DNA of 64,000 nt from Lewinellaceae bacterium (GCA_020636095.1 JACJYN010000005.1:248001-312000), one strand, 5' to 3'; counted from the first letter of the stretch, positions 8,879 to 17,706 are shown. Notes: generated by a model from the letters alone, not told the origin. Translations and numbers: made by a program.

Positions 8879-11464
8879 ATGAGACGACCTTGGCTCACGC
8901 TGTTGTTCATCGTGTCCGTTTTAGCTATTGCTTTGGGGCAACCGAATAATGATAACTGCGAAAATGCGATTTCTATCCCTCTGGGCCCTGCCGGAGGATG
9001 TACTTCTGGCGGAAGTACTACCGCTACGCTCAGTGGCGATAATCTGGACGCATCCCCCAGTACTCCCGTATTTCAACTGGCTGATGATTTCGGCGACGGC
9101 CCCAGGCTTAACAGCCCTTCCGCCGATGTATGGTACGAACTATGGCCTACGGGCAACCGCCTGGCTATCAGCCTGGAGAGTGAACTGGACAATCCGGCGC
9201 TCATTCTTTTCCAGGCGGAGGATTGCACCGGGCCATTGCCCATTGCCTGGGCGAAAGGGACGGATGGTACGGGAGCGGTGAGCCTGGAAAGCCCGGTTGA
9301 ACCCGGCCAGCACTATTTTCTGGTAGTCGGTGGGGCTACGCTATCCGATCAGGGCCCGTTCACCTTATCCGCAGCCACTTCCAACGATTGCCATACCTGT
9401 AGCCGGCGGCAAGGGATGCTGAGGGCGGACCCTCCCCCCGTCAATGGGGCATATCAGGCCGGGCAAAACGTGCAGTTCTGCTATCAGGTGACTTTCTGGG
9501 ATCCAGGGCTGTCACTGGAGTGGCTACATGGGGTGGAGGTCGATTTTGGCCCGGGCTGGAACCTCAGCACGCTCGAAACGGTAGCTCCTGAAGCCTGCAC
9601 GGCGCCCTCCGGCCGTTGGGACTGGTATGATTCCTGGCAGGGGTGCAATACCGGCGCCTCCTTTGGCCCGGGTTTTGCTTTTGATGCGGAGTACGGGCTG
9701 CTCTGCCCTGGCGGTGGCCGGTTTGACGGAGACCCTGGCAACAACTTTGGCGACGGCCCCTGTAGTTCGGTCAATGCCGGCCCTTTGCCGCTGGAATTTT
9801 GCTGGACGGTACAGGTCAACGAGAATTTCACCAACCCTCAGGAGGCCAATCTCAACCTGGAGATCAACCTGCTCGGCGACGGATATTCGGGCTCCTGGAT
9901 GCCTTTCAGCTGCGATATCGGCCCGGCAACTACCTTTTTCGCTACTGCCATTCCCGATGCCAGCCTGTTGCCGGATATCGAAATTGTTCATGCCCCCTGC
10001 GCTACCGATTGCGACGGCATAGCCGCCATTACCGGAGGCGTTGCGGGTATCTGGCGGTATAAACTTACCGATGAAGCCGGCAACCTTCTTTACAGCGTGC
10101 TGGCGCAGCCAGGTACAGATACCATCTATGGCCTGTGTGCGGATGCTTATTATTTTGAAGTATCCAATACCAGCGGCGCCATCCGGCAGTCCATGCAGTT
10201 CGATATTGAGGCAGGTATTTCACCGGAAGCGCAGGCAGGGTTCCTACCCGGCTGCCTGCCCGGCGAGCCCATTCAGTTGGTAGCGGGCGTCAATATCAAT
10301 GGGGCGAACACCACCTACCAATGGACGGGCCCCAACGGCTTCAGTTCTACTTTGGCGAGTCCCACAACCGATGAACCCGGAGCCTACTTTCTGGAGGTAA
10401 CGGTCGATGGGTGCAGCGCTCCTCAGGCTTTCATACAAGCAGAGGCCGGCGTACCGGAAATCAGCTGTGAAGCATTTCCCGGAAGCATCACTTTCAGCTG
10501 GGTAAGGGAGCCGTGGGATACGGCATACACTGTAAACGTACTTAGTGGGCAAGCCGGCACCTGGCTTTCTCCTACATCCTTTGAGGTAACCGGCCTGGCG
10601 CCGGGGGATGATGCTTCGATCGAATTGACGAAAAGAGGCGTCGGCTTATGCGGCATTGCCGTTGGCGAGGCAACTTGCCAGGCTCTTTCCTGCCCACTAC
10701 CCATGATAACGCCCGACACCACCATTTGCCGGGGCGAATCGGTCCGGCTATGGGCCAATATCCCTCCCAATACGAACGCTGTCTGGAGCCCGGCCGACGG
10801 GCTGAGTTGCACCAACTGTATTGCGCCGTTGGCGAGCCCTACCGCGAACACCACCTATCAGGTGGATATCACTTATGCAGATGGTTGTACGGCTGTCCGG
10901 GAAGTAGCGGTCCATGTGAGCAGCCTGCCGGAGACCATCCTTCCCAACGACGCCTTGCCGTATTGCGTCGGGGAGCCCTGGGAGATCTGCCTGCCGGAAG
11001 GCAACGACTACCTGTGGATAAGCCCGGTAGGTTTTATTACCACCGGCAATTGCATCAACTTCCCGATCACCACCGAATTGCTCACCGGTACGCATACCAT
11101 CCGGGTGCGGATGCCCAATGGCTGCGAGTTCTACGACTACCTGTACCTGTACCCCAAGGATTGCGAAGGGAACACCGGCCTACAGATCGGGTTATACCCG
11201 ACAGCCCGGCCCGGGAATGATGGGACAGGCAAGAGCGTCAAGGCTTTCCCGAACCCGGTGCGCCAGGAGCTCAGGCTGGAAATGGCGTACAGCGGCCCTA
11301 AGATACTGCAACTGTTCCGGGCAGATGGCCGGCGAATATTATATCTGGAAACGGAGGAAGCTTACCTGGAGATTCCTACCCGGCAATTTCCGGCGGGAGC
11401 GTACTGGTTGGACGTAAGCTCTTCCGGGGGGCATGAACGCATGAAGATCATTATGATAAGATAA
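8879..11464 (+). CDS. Secreted surface protein with T9SS type A sorting domain, paralogue of the preceding two genes
   Basis: 861 residues from the ATG at 8879, where a good signal peptide begins (MRRPWLTLLFIVSVLAIALG); an upstream in-frame TTG at 8852 would only add nine unhelpful residues. The N-terminal 330 residues match the gene at 4261 (NDNCENAISIPL, DVWYEL, HYFLVVGGA..DQG, CHTCSRRQG, EWLHGVEVDFGPGW). One Ig-like module follows (YQWTGPNGFSS), then the shared C-terminal unit (VLSGQAGTW, WSPADGLSC.NC, PWEICLPEG). The end begins VKAFPNPVRQELRLEM, a type A sorting domain. It looks like a shortened version of the 4261 product with fewer repeats. Inferred role: surface display or adhesion; substrate unknown. 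Confidence 0.85.
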   Translation: MRRPWLTLLFIVSVLAIALGQPNNDNCENAISIPLGPAGGCTSGGSTTATLSGDNLDASPSTPVFQLADDFGDGPRLNSPSADVWYELWPTGNRLAISLESELDNPALILFQAEDCTGPLPIAWAKGTDGTGAVSLESPVEPGQHYFLVVGGATLSDQGPFTLSAATSNDCHTCSRRQGMLRADPPPVNGAYQAGQNVQFCYQVTFWDPGLSLEWLHGVEVDFGPGWNLSTLETVAPEACTAPSGRWDWYDSWQGCNTGASFGPGFAFDAEYGLLCPGGGRFDGDPGNNFGDGPCSSVNAGPLPLEFCWTVQVNENFTNPQEANLNLEINLLGDGYSGSWMPFSCDIGPATTFFATAIPDASLLPDIEIVHAPCATDCDGIAAITGGVAGIWRYKLTDEAGNLLYSVLAQPGTDTIYGLCADAYYFEVSNTSGAIRQSMQFDIEAGISPEAQAGFLPGCLPGEPIQLVAGVNINGANTTYQWTGPNGFSSTLASPTTDEPGAYFLEVTVDGCSAPQAFIQAEAGVPEISCEAFPGSITFSWVREPWDTAYTVNVLSGQAGTWLSPTSFEVTGLAPGDDASIELTKRGVGLCGIAVGEATCQALSCPLPMITPDTTICRGESVRLWANIPPNTNAVWSPADGLSCTNCIAPLASPTANTTYQVDITYADGCTAVREVAVHVSSLPETILPNDALPYCVGEPWEICLPEGNDYLWISPVGFITTGNCINFPITTELLTGTHTIRVRMPNGCEFYDYLYLYPKDCEGNTGLQIGLYPTARPGNDGTGKSVKAFPNPVRQELRLEMAYSGPKILQLFRADGRRILYLETEEAYLEIPTRQFPAGAYWLDVSSSGGHERMKIIMIR

Positions 11465-11632
11465 AATTAAACCGAAAGCTGGTTTTACTACTCTCTGTTT
11501 ACACGCCCGTTTGTTTAGCCGGGCCTTCGCCTGCCAACGGGGCTTCAGCCCGCGGCTTCCGTCCGTCTTTGGCCGGACTGCGGCCAGCCGGAGCCGGAGG
11601 CGGGTACATGTACACGAAAGCGATGAAAAGGG

Positions 11633-11667
11633 ACAGCCCTGGCCAACTGGCCGGGCTGTTCTGTTTT
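11633..11667 (+). terminator. Probable rho-independent terminator after the 8879-11464 gene
   Basis: ACAGCCCTGGCC and GGCCGGGCTGT form a GC-rich stem-loop followed by TCTGTTTT. It lies 170 bases after the preceding stop codon. The rest of the 307-base gap (11465-11771) contains GC-rich imperfect palindromes around 11520-11600 and no gene. Confidence 0.55.
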
Positions 11668-11771
11668 GGCCAAACCTGGATTTCCGGGACGCTGGCTGAA
11701 TTGGGCTGCCCGCCCTTTTAATAAACCATTTCCTGCATTTTTTTATTATTAATGCTACAACACAGATCAAC

Positions 11772-12590
11772 ATGCGGGAAAGCCGTCAAAAAGCATTGTT
11801 ACACTACAAAGTTTACCACCTGAGCCCACAGGCGGAATGGGTGGTTTTTATCCATGGCGCCGGAGGTAGCCTGATTACCTGGAAATATCAGGTAGAAGCT
11901 TTCAAGCCATTTTTTAACCTGCTACTGATCGACCTGCGCGACCACGGGCAGTCCAAAAATATTGAACCCGCCTACAAAAATTACAATTTTGATATTGTCA
12001 CCGATGATGTCATTCGGGTGATCGACCACCTGGGGGTCAAGCGGGCACACTTTATGTCGCTTTCCCTGGGCAGCGTAATTCTGCAAAAGCTGGACGAAGA
12101 GCGGCCCGACCTAATCGACAAGATGGTGATGGCGGGCGGGGTCTTCCGGGCTACCTTTGCTATCCGGTTTTTTGTGCATTCCGCCAAATTCCTGAGCTAC
12201 TTTCTACCGTACCGGGTGATGTACAACGTGTTTTCCTGGATCGTACTACCGCGCCGCAACCACCGGCAGGCGAGGCGCCTTTTCCGGCTGCAATCCCAGA
12301 AGCTCAGCTCCCGGGAATACCTGAAGTGGGTAGGCCTTTACAAGGACTTCTTCCGGCTGTTGCGGCGTTTCTTCAACCGGAAGTTGGAAAAACTGAGCCT
12401 GGTCGTCATGGGAGAACAGGACCACGTGTTCAATAAGGCGGCGCACCGGTTTGTGTCCCAACACCAAAAGGCGCGCATGGCGGTTATCGATAAGTGCGGC
12501 CACGTCTGCAATATCGAGCAACATGAGCGTTTCAACCAGATGGTGCTGGCGTTTTTGCTGGGAGAGGAGGAGGGAAGGGTAGGGGGGTAG
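11772..12590 (+). CDS. Alpha/beta hydrolase fold protein
   Basis: 272 residues without a signal peptide, so probably cytoplasmic. The oxyanion region is FIHGAGGSLITW near residue 28, the nucleophile elbow is MSLSLGS near residue 97, the acid is probably the Asp of VMGEQDHVF near residue 220, and the His is in DKCGHVCNIE near residue 243. The elbow is unusual: the first Gly of GxSxG is replaced by Ser (S-L-S-L-G), which occurs in some family members. The order matches the classical hydrolase triad. The substrate cannot be predicted; esterase, lactonase and C-C bond hydrolase are all possible. The gene stands alone between two intergenic repeat zones. Confidence 0.8.
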   Translation: MRESRQKALLHYKVYHLSPQAEWVVFIHGAGGSLITWKYQVEAFKPFFNLLLIDLRDHGQSKNIEPAYKNYNFDIVTDDVIRVIDHLGVKRAHFMSLSLGSVILQKLDEERPDLIDKMVMAGGVFRATFAIRFFVHSAKFLSYFLPYRVMYNVFSWIVLPRRNHRQARRLFRLQSQKLSSREYLKWVGLYKDFFRLLRRFFNRKLEKLSLVVMGEQDHVFNKAAHRFVSQHQKARMAVIDKCGHVCNIEQHERFNQMVLAFLLGEEEGRVGG

Positions 12591-12599
12591 GGGAAGTGG

Positions 12600-12905
12600 G
12601 AAGGCGTGTTCGGAATTCGCTGTTCGCCGTGCGCAAGTTCCGGGAAATCGGAAGGCGGAAGGCGTGTTCGGAATTCGCTGTTCGCTGTTCGCCGTTCGCA
12701 AGTTCCGGGAAATCGGAAGGGGGAAGGCGTGTTCGGAATTCGCTGTTCGCTGTTCGCCGTTCGCAAGTTCCGGGAAATCGGAAGGCGGAAGGCGTGTTCG
12801 GAATTCGCTGTTCGCCGTGCGCAAGTTCCGGGAAATCGGAAGGGGGAAAGCGGAATTCGGGAAGCGAACCTGCGAACAGCGAACAGTGAACAGCGAGCAG
12901 TCCCA
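12600..12905. repeat. Tandem array of 58/65-bp units built from heptamers
   Basis: Four units start with GTGTTCGGAATTCGCTG at 12606, 12664, 12729 and 12794. Spacings are 58, 65 and 65 bases; the 7-base difference is one extra GTTCGCT heptamer. Each unit ends with CAAGTTCCGGGAAATCGGAAG. The array runs into an inverted-sense tail (GCGAACAGCGAACAGTGAACAG) at 12871-12896. Open frames here on both strands are low-complexity by-products. The remaining 12906-13021 bases hold a TATCTTTA box at about 13005-13012 that could be the promoter of the next gene. Confidence 0.85.
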
Positions 12906-13021
12906 AAGCTGAACTCCAAGCCCTTGTCAAATCTCATTTCCTTTCTGTCTCAGCTGTTTTATCGGCCAAGCCGTTCCCCATTTGACATCCCCCCCTCAAA
13001 TCCCTATCTTTATACCCACTT

Positions 13022-14011
13022 ATGCCAAACTTCCAAACCACCGTCCCCCTGCCGGAATACTCTTTCCGCATCGGCTACCAGGAGCATCTCCTGAGCCTGG
13101 GTTCTTGTTTTGCCGAGCACATGGGGCAGCGCCTTGCCGATCATCATTTTTTTAGCCTGATTAACCCCTATGGGATTCTTTACAACCCGTTGTCCATCGC
13201 GCAGGGTTTGCAGCGGTTGCTCCTGGACGCTCCCTTTCAGCAAAGAGAACTGCTGGAACACCAGGGGTTATGGCACAGTTTCTCGCACCACGGCGCTTTC
13301 TCCCATCCCGACCCGGAGCAGGCTCTTTCCGGTATCAACCGGTCGTACCGGCGTGCACAAGGCTTCCTGCTGACCGCCAACCGGTTGATCCTGACCCTGG
13401 GGACCGCCTTTGTGTTTGTCTACCGGCCTACAGGCGAGGTGGTAGCCAACTGCCACAAGCTGCCGGGTAGCGCCTTCGAACGCCGCCGCCTGAGCACCCG
13501 GGAGGCCATTGCGGTTCTTGAGCCGGTGCTGTACGAGCTCAAAAACCGGCAACCGGAACTGGAGGTGATCCTCACGGTTAGCCCGGTGCGCCACATCCGC
13601 GACGGGCTGGTGGAGAACCAACGCAGCAAGGCTGCCCTGCTGCTGGCCGGTGCAGAGCTCTCCCGCCAACTGCCCTTCGCCCATTACTTCCCTTCCTATG
13701 AGATTGTGATGGACGAGCTGCGCGATTACCGCTTTTACGCCCCTGATATGATTCACCCCTCGGAAGTAGCCATCGATTACATCTGGGAGCGTTTTGGACA
13801 GGCATTTTTTGACGAGCCTACCCAACTGTTGAGGCAGCGCATCAGTAAGGTGATCGCCGCCAGCCGCCACCGCCCGTTTCATCCGGCATCTGAACCCCAC
13901 CAACAATTCCTGCAACAGCAACTGGCCATCATCGCCCAACTGGAGCAGGAGTTCCCGTTTCTGAATATGAACCGGGAGCGGGAGGCCTTTAATGCGCAGG
14001 TGGCCAGTTAA
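13022..14011 (+). CDS. GSCFA domain-containing protein
   Basis: 329 residues, no signal peptide. The family signature is near the N-terminus: FRIGYQEHLLSLGSCFAEHMG with the Gly-Ser-Cys-Phe-Ala that names the family at about residues 27-31. Further conserved-looking parts are LTLGTAFVF near residue 125, VILTVSPVRHIRDG near residue 180 and a late DMIHPSEVAIDYIWERF near residue 240. The GSCFA family resembles SGNH-type esterases: the Ser of GSCF would be the nucleophile, and the Asp-x-x-His of the D-M-I-H segment would complete a triad, by analogy. Substrate unknown. The following gene starts 37 bases downstream but has its own promoter box. Confidence 0.85.
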   Translation: MPNFQTTVPLPEYSFRIGYQEHLLSLGSCFAEHMGQRLADHHFFSLINPYGILYNPLSIAQGLQRLLLDAPFQQRELLEHQGLWHSFSHHGAFSHPDPEQALSGINRSYRRAQGFLLTANRLILTLGTAFVFVYRPTGEVVANCHKLPGSAFERRRLSTREAIAVLEPVLYELKNRQPELEVILTVSPVRHIRDGLVENQRSKAALLLAGAELSRQLPFAHYFPSYEIVMDELRDYRFYAPDMIHPSEVAIDYIWERFGQAFFDEPTQLLRQRISKVIAASRHRPFHPASEPHQQFLQQQLAIIAQLEQEFPFLNMNREREAFNAQVAS

Positions 14012-14030
14012 TAATTGGCAATAAATTACC

Positions 14031-14038
14031 TACATTTG
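14031..14038 (+). promoter_or_regulatory. -7 promoter box of the 14049 gene
   Basis: TACATTTG fits the Bacteroidota -7 consensus TAnnTTTG exactly. Only 10 bases separate it from the ATG at 14049, so transcription would begin within a few bases of the start codon, giving a nearly leaderless mRNA. Confidence 0.6.
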
Positions 14039-14048
14039 GCAAAAAAAC

Positions 14049-15476
14049 ATGCCAAAACTTTACCTGTTCGCTCTGCTAACCCTGATGTCCTCCTTCGTCC
14101 TTCGGGGGCAGGGCCTGATTGACGCCACCTACCTCGAAAGCCGCACCAGAACTGAACTGGCCACGGAATTCGGGTTTTTCATCAATTACGGAATTGATGT
14201 TTACAAAGTCCGCTACACCACGACGGATGTGCAGGGCCAACCGGATACGGCCTCCGGCGCGCTGGTGATCCCTCAGGCCCGGGGTTTTGCCCTGCCGTTG
14301 TTTATTTATCAGCACGGCACCTCCGGCGCTAAAGACGATGTTCCTTCCAACCTGAACATCTCAGATTATAAAGTACCGCTGGCATTCGGTGGGGTGGGGG
14401 CGGTTTCCCTGGCGCCCGACTATCTGGGGCTGGGTGATTCGCGCGGCTTCCACCCCTATCTGCACGCCGCTACCGAGGCTTCTGCGGCGGTCGATATGCT
14501 GAAGGCCATAGGGCCTTATGTGGCGGGGCTGGGGCAGGCCCTCAACGGGCAGCTCTTCCTGGGCGGCTACTCTCAGGGCGGCCATGCGTCAATGGCGCTG
14601 CACCGCGTTCTGCAGGAGGATTACTCGTCGGAGTATCCGGTGACAGCAGCGGCGCACATGTCGGGCCCTTACAGCCTGGCCAATGTGATGAGGGAGTATG
14701 TACTGAGCGAGGATGAATACAGCTTCCCTGGTTATATTGTGCGGATTATTCTGGGGCTGAACGAATACTACCAGATATATAGCGACTTCAGCCAGGTGTT
14801 TCGGGCGCCTTACCTCGGCCCTGCCCAGGCTTATTACAATAATGAACTCACCATGGGCGCCCTGCACGACACGTTGGCCACTTTGCTCACTCAGGAACTT
14901 GGGCTGGTGCAGCCCAAGTACATCATACAGGATAGCGTACGGCAGAATATCCTGGACAACCCCAATCATCCGGTCAATGTAGCGCTGGCGGAAAACGACG
15001 TCTACGACTGGGCGCCCCAGTCTCCCACCCGCCTGTTCTACTGTACTTCCGACGAACAGGTACTCTACACCAACAGCCTGCTGGCCGATTCAGTGATGAA
15101 CGCCAACGGCGCTCCGGATGTGGAGTCGGCCAACATCAGCTCCACCCTGAGCCATTTCGATTGTGCCCGCCCGGCCCTGACCCAGGCCCTGCTGTTTTTC
15201 GTCCAATACCTGGATGTCGTATCGGATGCGGAGGAGCAGGCTGCTGAGCAATCTTTTCGGGTTTATCCCAACCCTACCTCCGGGCCGTTGACGGTGGAAG
15301 GGCTGTCGCCCGGCGCCCGCCTGGAACTCTATTCCCCGGATGGCCGCCGCCTGAGCCAGTTGCAGGCCGAAGGGGAAACGGTGCAATTGCCGGTAGAGGG
15401 GCTGGCGCCTGGTTTGTACGTATTGAAATTACAAGGAGGGGATTTCCGGACGGTGAAAAAGGTGGTGGTGAAATGA
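14049..15476 (+). CDS. Secreted alpha/beta hydrolase (lipase/esterase-like) with T9SS type A sorting domain
   Basis: 475 residues. A signal peptide (MPKLYLFALLTLMSSFVLRG) precedes an alpha/beta hydrolase domain of about 360 residues with IYQHGTSGAK near residue 85, the nucleophile elbow GGYSQGGH near residue 177, a probable acid in the NDVYDWAPQSPTRLFYCTSD region near residues 318-337 and a His in STLSHFDCARP near residue 370. A type A T9SS sorting domain begins FRVYPNPTSGPL near residue 402. It should act outside the cell, attached to the surface or released, on ester or peptide substrates. The overall layout resembles secreted lipases related to the LIP family, but the exact substrate cannot be told. 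Confidence 0.85.
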   Translation: MPKLYLFALLTLMSSFVLRGQGLIDATYLESRTRTELATEFGFFINYGIDVYKVRYTTTDVQGQPDTASGALVIPQARGFALPLFIYQHGTSGAKDDVPSNLNISDYKVPLAFGGVGAVSLAPDYLGLGDSRGFHPYLHAATEASAAVDMLKAIGPYVAGLGQALNGQLFLGGYSQGGHASMALHRVLQEDYSSEYPVTAAAHMSGPYSLANVMREYVLSEDEYSFPGYIVRIILGLNEYYQIYSDFSQVFRAPYLGPAQAYYNNELTMGALHDTLATLLTQELGLVQPKYIIQDSVRQNILDNPNHPVNVALAENDVYDWAPQSPTRLFYCTSDEQVLYTNSLLADSVMNANGAPDVESANISSTLSHFDCARPALTQALLFFVQYLDVVSDAEEQAAEQSFRVYPNPTSGPLTVEGLSPGARLELYSPDGRRLSQLQAEGETVQLPVEGLAPGLYVLKLQGGDFRTVKKVVVK

Positions 15477-15620
15477 TAATGGGAAGGTAGTTTTTTAGAA
15501 TTTGGCTGTCCACAGTTCGCTGTTTTGTGAATGGCGAGCTGCGAATGGCGGAACAATAACAAAGAATTTCAGAATCCTTCCCACAGAAACGGGATTCTTA
15601 AATACTCTAAGCCAAAAACT

Positions 15621-17405
15621 ATGAAAAGCAACATGCGCGTCCCCTTGATAATCGCCTTGGCCATCATCAGCCTCTGGATGGCCATCGACATGGTGCAACG
15701 AAACAATCAAGAGCTACTCTGGGGATACCGGCCGCTTGCCTTTTTCCTGGCCAGTTGGGGCGCACTGGTGCTGCTGTTTGAAAAACGCTTTTCTCCGTCC
15801 CCCAACCGCCTGCGCTGGCTGGGGCTGTCTACCCTGAGCGGGCTATTACTGGGGGTGGGCTTCCCGGATATCCTTCCCGTACCCTTTCTGATGCTTATCG
15901 GCTTCGTGCCCCTGCTGATCGTAGAACGGGAGATCGCTCAGGACTGGGGCAAGGCCGACCGCTGGGAGGTGTTCAAATTCACCTACCATACTTTAGTCCT
16001 CTGGAATATCATCGCCACGTACTGGGTGGCCAACACGGCTTTTATCGCGGGCTTTTTTGCCATCTGGGTCAATTCGCTGCTGATGAGCATTCCCTTTGTG
16101 TTGTTTCATCAATCGAAGCAGGCCATGCCCCGCCTGGGGTACCTGGCCTTCATCGCCTATTGGCTCACTTTCGAATACATCCATCTGCGCTGGGAACTGA
16201 CCTGGCCCTGGCTGACCCTGGGCAACAGCTTTGCCGAGTATCCGGCCCTGGTGCAGTGGTATGAATACACCGGCGTTTTCGGCGGCGGCCTTTGGATACT
16301 GCTGGCCAATGTGCTGGCTCTGAAACTCTGGGATGTTTATCAAAGCCGGCAACAGGCCATATTGTGGCCGGCCCTGAGGCTGTCTGCGCTGATCCTGGCG
16401 CCCATGCTGCTTTCGCTGGCCCTTTACAACCGGTACGAGGAGAAAGGTGCGGAGCGGGAGGTGGTGGTGGTGCAACCCAATTTTGAACCTCATTACGAGA
16501 AATTCGAGCGGGTGGAGGAGCGCGATCAGGTCACCCGTTTCCTGGAGTTGTCCCGCCAACAGGTGGACGAAAAAACGGATTACCTGGTTTTTCCTGAGAC
16601 CAGCTTCGGGCTGATGGAAACCAGCCAGATCAATTCCTACCCCGCCATCCAACGCATCCGGGAAACCTTTCGGGATTTTCCCCGGCTGAAGATTGTTACC
16701 GGCATAGATGCGTATCACATTTTCGAGCCAGGGGAACCCCGGAGCGCCGCCGTGCGCGAACAGTTGCGCCGGCCGGGAGACACCTTGTTCTACGAGATTC
16801 TCAACGCCGCCATACAAATAGAACCGGGCAAGGAGGAGGTGCCGCTTTATCGCAAGTCGAAGCTGGTGCCGGGCCCGGAGATTCTCCCTTACCGCCGCAT
16901 CTTTTTCTTTATGAAGCCGCTGATCGAAAAACTGGAAGGTACGACGGCGGGTGTGGGCACCCAGCCCGAGCGCTCCGTCCTGAGCAGCAGCGCCGGCAAA
17001 GTGGCGCCTGCCATCTGTTATGAATCGGTATTCGGAGAATACGTCACCGGTTATATTAAAAAGGGCGCCCAGGCCATCTTCATCATGACCAACGACGGCT
17101 GGTGGGACAATACCGCCGGCCACCGCCAGCATCTGCATTTCGCTTCCCTGCGCGCCATCGAAACGCGGCGCGCTATTGCCCGATCCGCCAATACCGGCAT
17201 CTCCGCCTTTATCAACCAGCGGGGGGATATTCTCCAGGCCACTCGCTATGGCGAGCCGGCCGCCATCAAGGGTACAATCCGCTTCAATGATGTGATTACC
17301 TTTTATGTGAAATGGGGCGACGCTATCGGCAGGGTGGCCCTCTTCGCCACCATCCTGCTGTTGCTGAACACGTTCGTCCGGAGCCGGCTGAAGAAGAACG
17401 TGTAA
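15621..17405 (+). CDS. lnt: Apolipoprotein N-acyltransferase
   Basis: 594 residues from the ATG at 15621; upstream in-frame codons from 15531 lie in repeat-like sequence and do not look coded. The enzyme adds the third acyl chain to the N-terminal Cys of lipoproteins in the inner membrane. About six membrane segments fill residues 1-270 (for example ILPVPFLMLIGFVPLLI), followed by a periplasmic nitrilase-type domain. The expected Glu-Lys-Cys triad is visible: YLVFPETSFG (Glu), PLYRKSKLVPGPE (Lys) and APAICYESVFGE (Cys). A final membrane helix near residues 570-590 is present. A small hairpin (AGAATCC/GGATTCT, 15571-15599) precedes the start. The gene ends just before a small mobile-looking element. 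Confidence 0.93.
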   Translation: MKSNMRVPLIIALAIISLWMAIDMVQRNNQELLWGYRPLAFFLASWGALVLLFEKRFSPSPNRLRWLGLSTLSGLLLGVGFPDILPVPFLMLIGFVPLLIVEREIAQDWGKADRWEVFKFTYHTLVLWNIIATYWVANTAFIAGFFAIWVNSLLMSIPFVLFHQSKQAMPRLGYLAFIAYWLTFEYIHLRWELTWPWLTLGNSFAEYPALVQWYEYTGVFGGGLWILLANVLALKLWDVYQSRQQAILWPALRLSALILAPMLLSLALYNRYEEKGAEREVVVVQPNFEPHYEKFERVEERDQVTRFLELSRQQVDEKTDYLVFPETSFGLMETSQINSYPAIQRIRETFRDFPRLKIVTGIDAYHIFEPGEPRSAAVREQLRRPGDTLFYEILNAAIQIEPGKEEVPLYRKSKLVPGPEILPYRRIFFFMKPLIEKLEGTTAGVGTQPERSVLSSSAGKVAPAICYESVFGEYVTGYIKKGAQAIFIMTNDGWWDNTAGHRQHLHFASLRAIETRRAIARSANTGISAFINQRGDILQATRYGEPAAIKGTIRFNDVITFYVKWGDAIGRVALFATILLLLNTFVRSRLKKNV

Positions 17406-17406
17406 G

Positions 17407-17673
17407 TATTTTTTGATTTCCTTAGGGCCCGGCGAAGAATAACTTCCCCATTTGATGCCGATCCCTGCCTGCCTTGCGGCGATCAGGCAGGTTTTGCCGC
17501 TGTACTGCGTTGCTCATCACTTGCGTAGCTGGGCTATGCGCGTTCTTCGCGCCCCTGCCTGCTCGGCCGCCTCGCGGGCAGGTTGCCTGGCGACAAAATC
17601 TCTGGCCTGAAACGGGGAACTTATTTTTCTCCGGCCCCTTACCAGGATAGCTTGTCGAGGAAATCAAAAAATA
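17407..17673. repeat. Perfect 16-bp inverted repeat surrounding the short element
   Basis: TATTTTTTGATTTCCT at 17407-17422 and its exact reverse complement at 17658-17673 flank the element at 17425-17637. Without the element, the arms would form a hairpin with a loop of some 25 bases between the convergent genes lnt (plus) and the TPR-like gene (minus), most likely an original two-way terminator that was interrupted. Confidence 0.65.
17425..17637 (+). mobile_element. Short MITE-like element, copy 1, with CTTA flanks
   Basis: A 213-base non-coding element that recurs inverted at 38650-38833. It begins GGGCCCGGCGAAGAATAAC and ends with an imperfect inverted copy of that end (the reverse complement of the right end starts GGGCCGGAGAAAAATAAG). 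CTTA lies directly on both sides (17421-17424 and 17638-17641), as expected of a 4-bp target duplication. The inside contains CCTGCCTGCC/GGCAGG hairpins and no open frame of note. Compared with copy 2 it carries about 29 extra bases near 17553-17588 that form another CCTGCC/GGGCAGG hairpin. It could be a transposase-dependent miniature element or a folded REP-like repeat. Confidence 0.75.
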
Positions 17674-17678
17674 ACAAC

Positions 17679-17706
17679 AAAAAGGGGCGGCAGTGATGCC
17701 GCCCCT
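17679..17706 (-). terminator. Rho-independent terminator of the 17744-18349 gene
   Basis: Read on the minus strand, AGGGGCGGCA pairs with TGCCGCCCCT around a 4-base loop and is followed by a T-run (TTTTTGTTGTT). It lies about 40 bases after the stop codon of the minus-strand gene. Confidence 0.8.

Noticed and set aside
12246..12937. Long open frames on the minus strand, rich in TANSEQR/RIPNTPS
   Set aside because: They are translations of the heptamer repeat array, overlap the hydrolase gene, and have no protein-like domain. The repetition is a DNA feature.
15531..15620. Extended N-terminus of lnt
   Set aside because: The added 30 residues come from repeat-like sequence and precede the first membrane helix without match.
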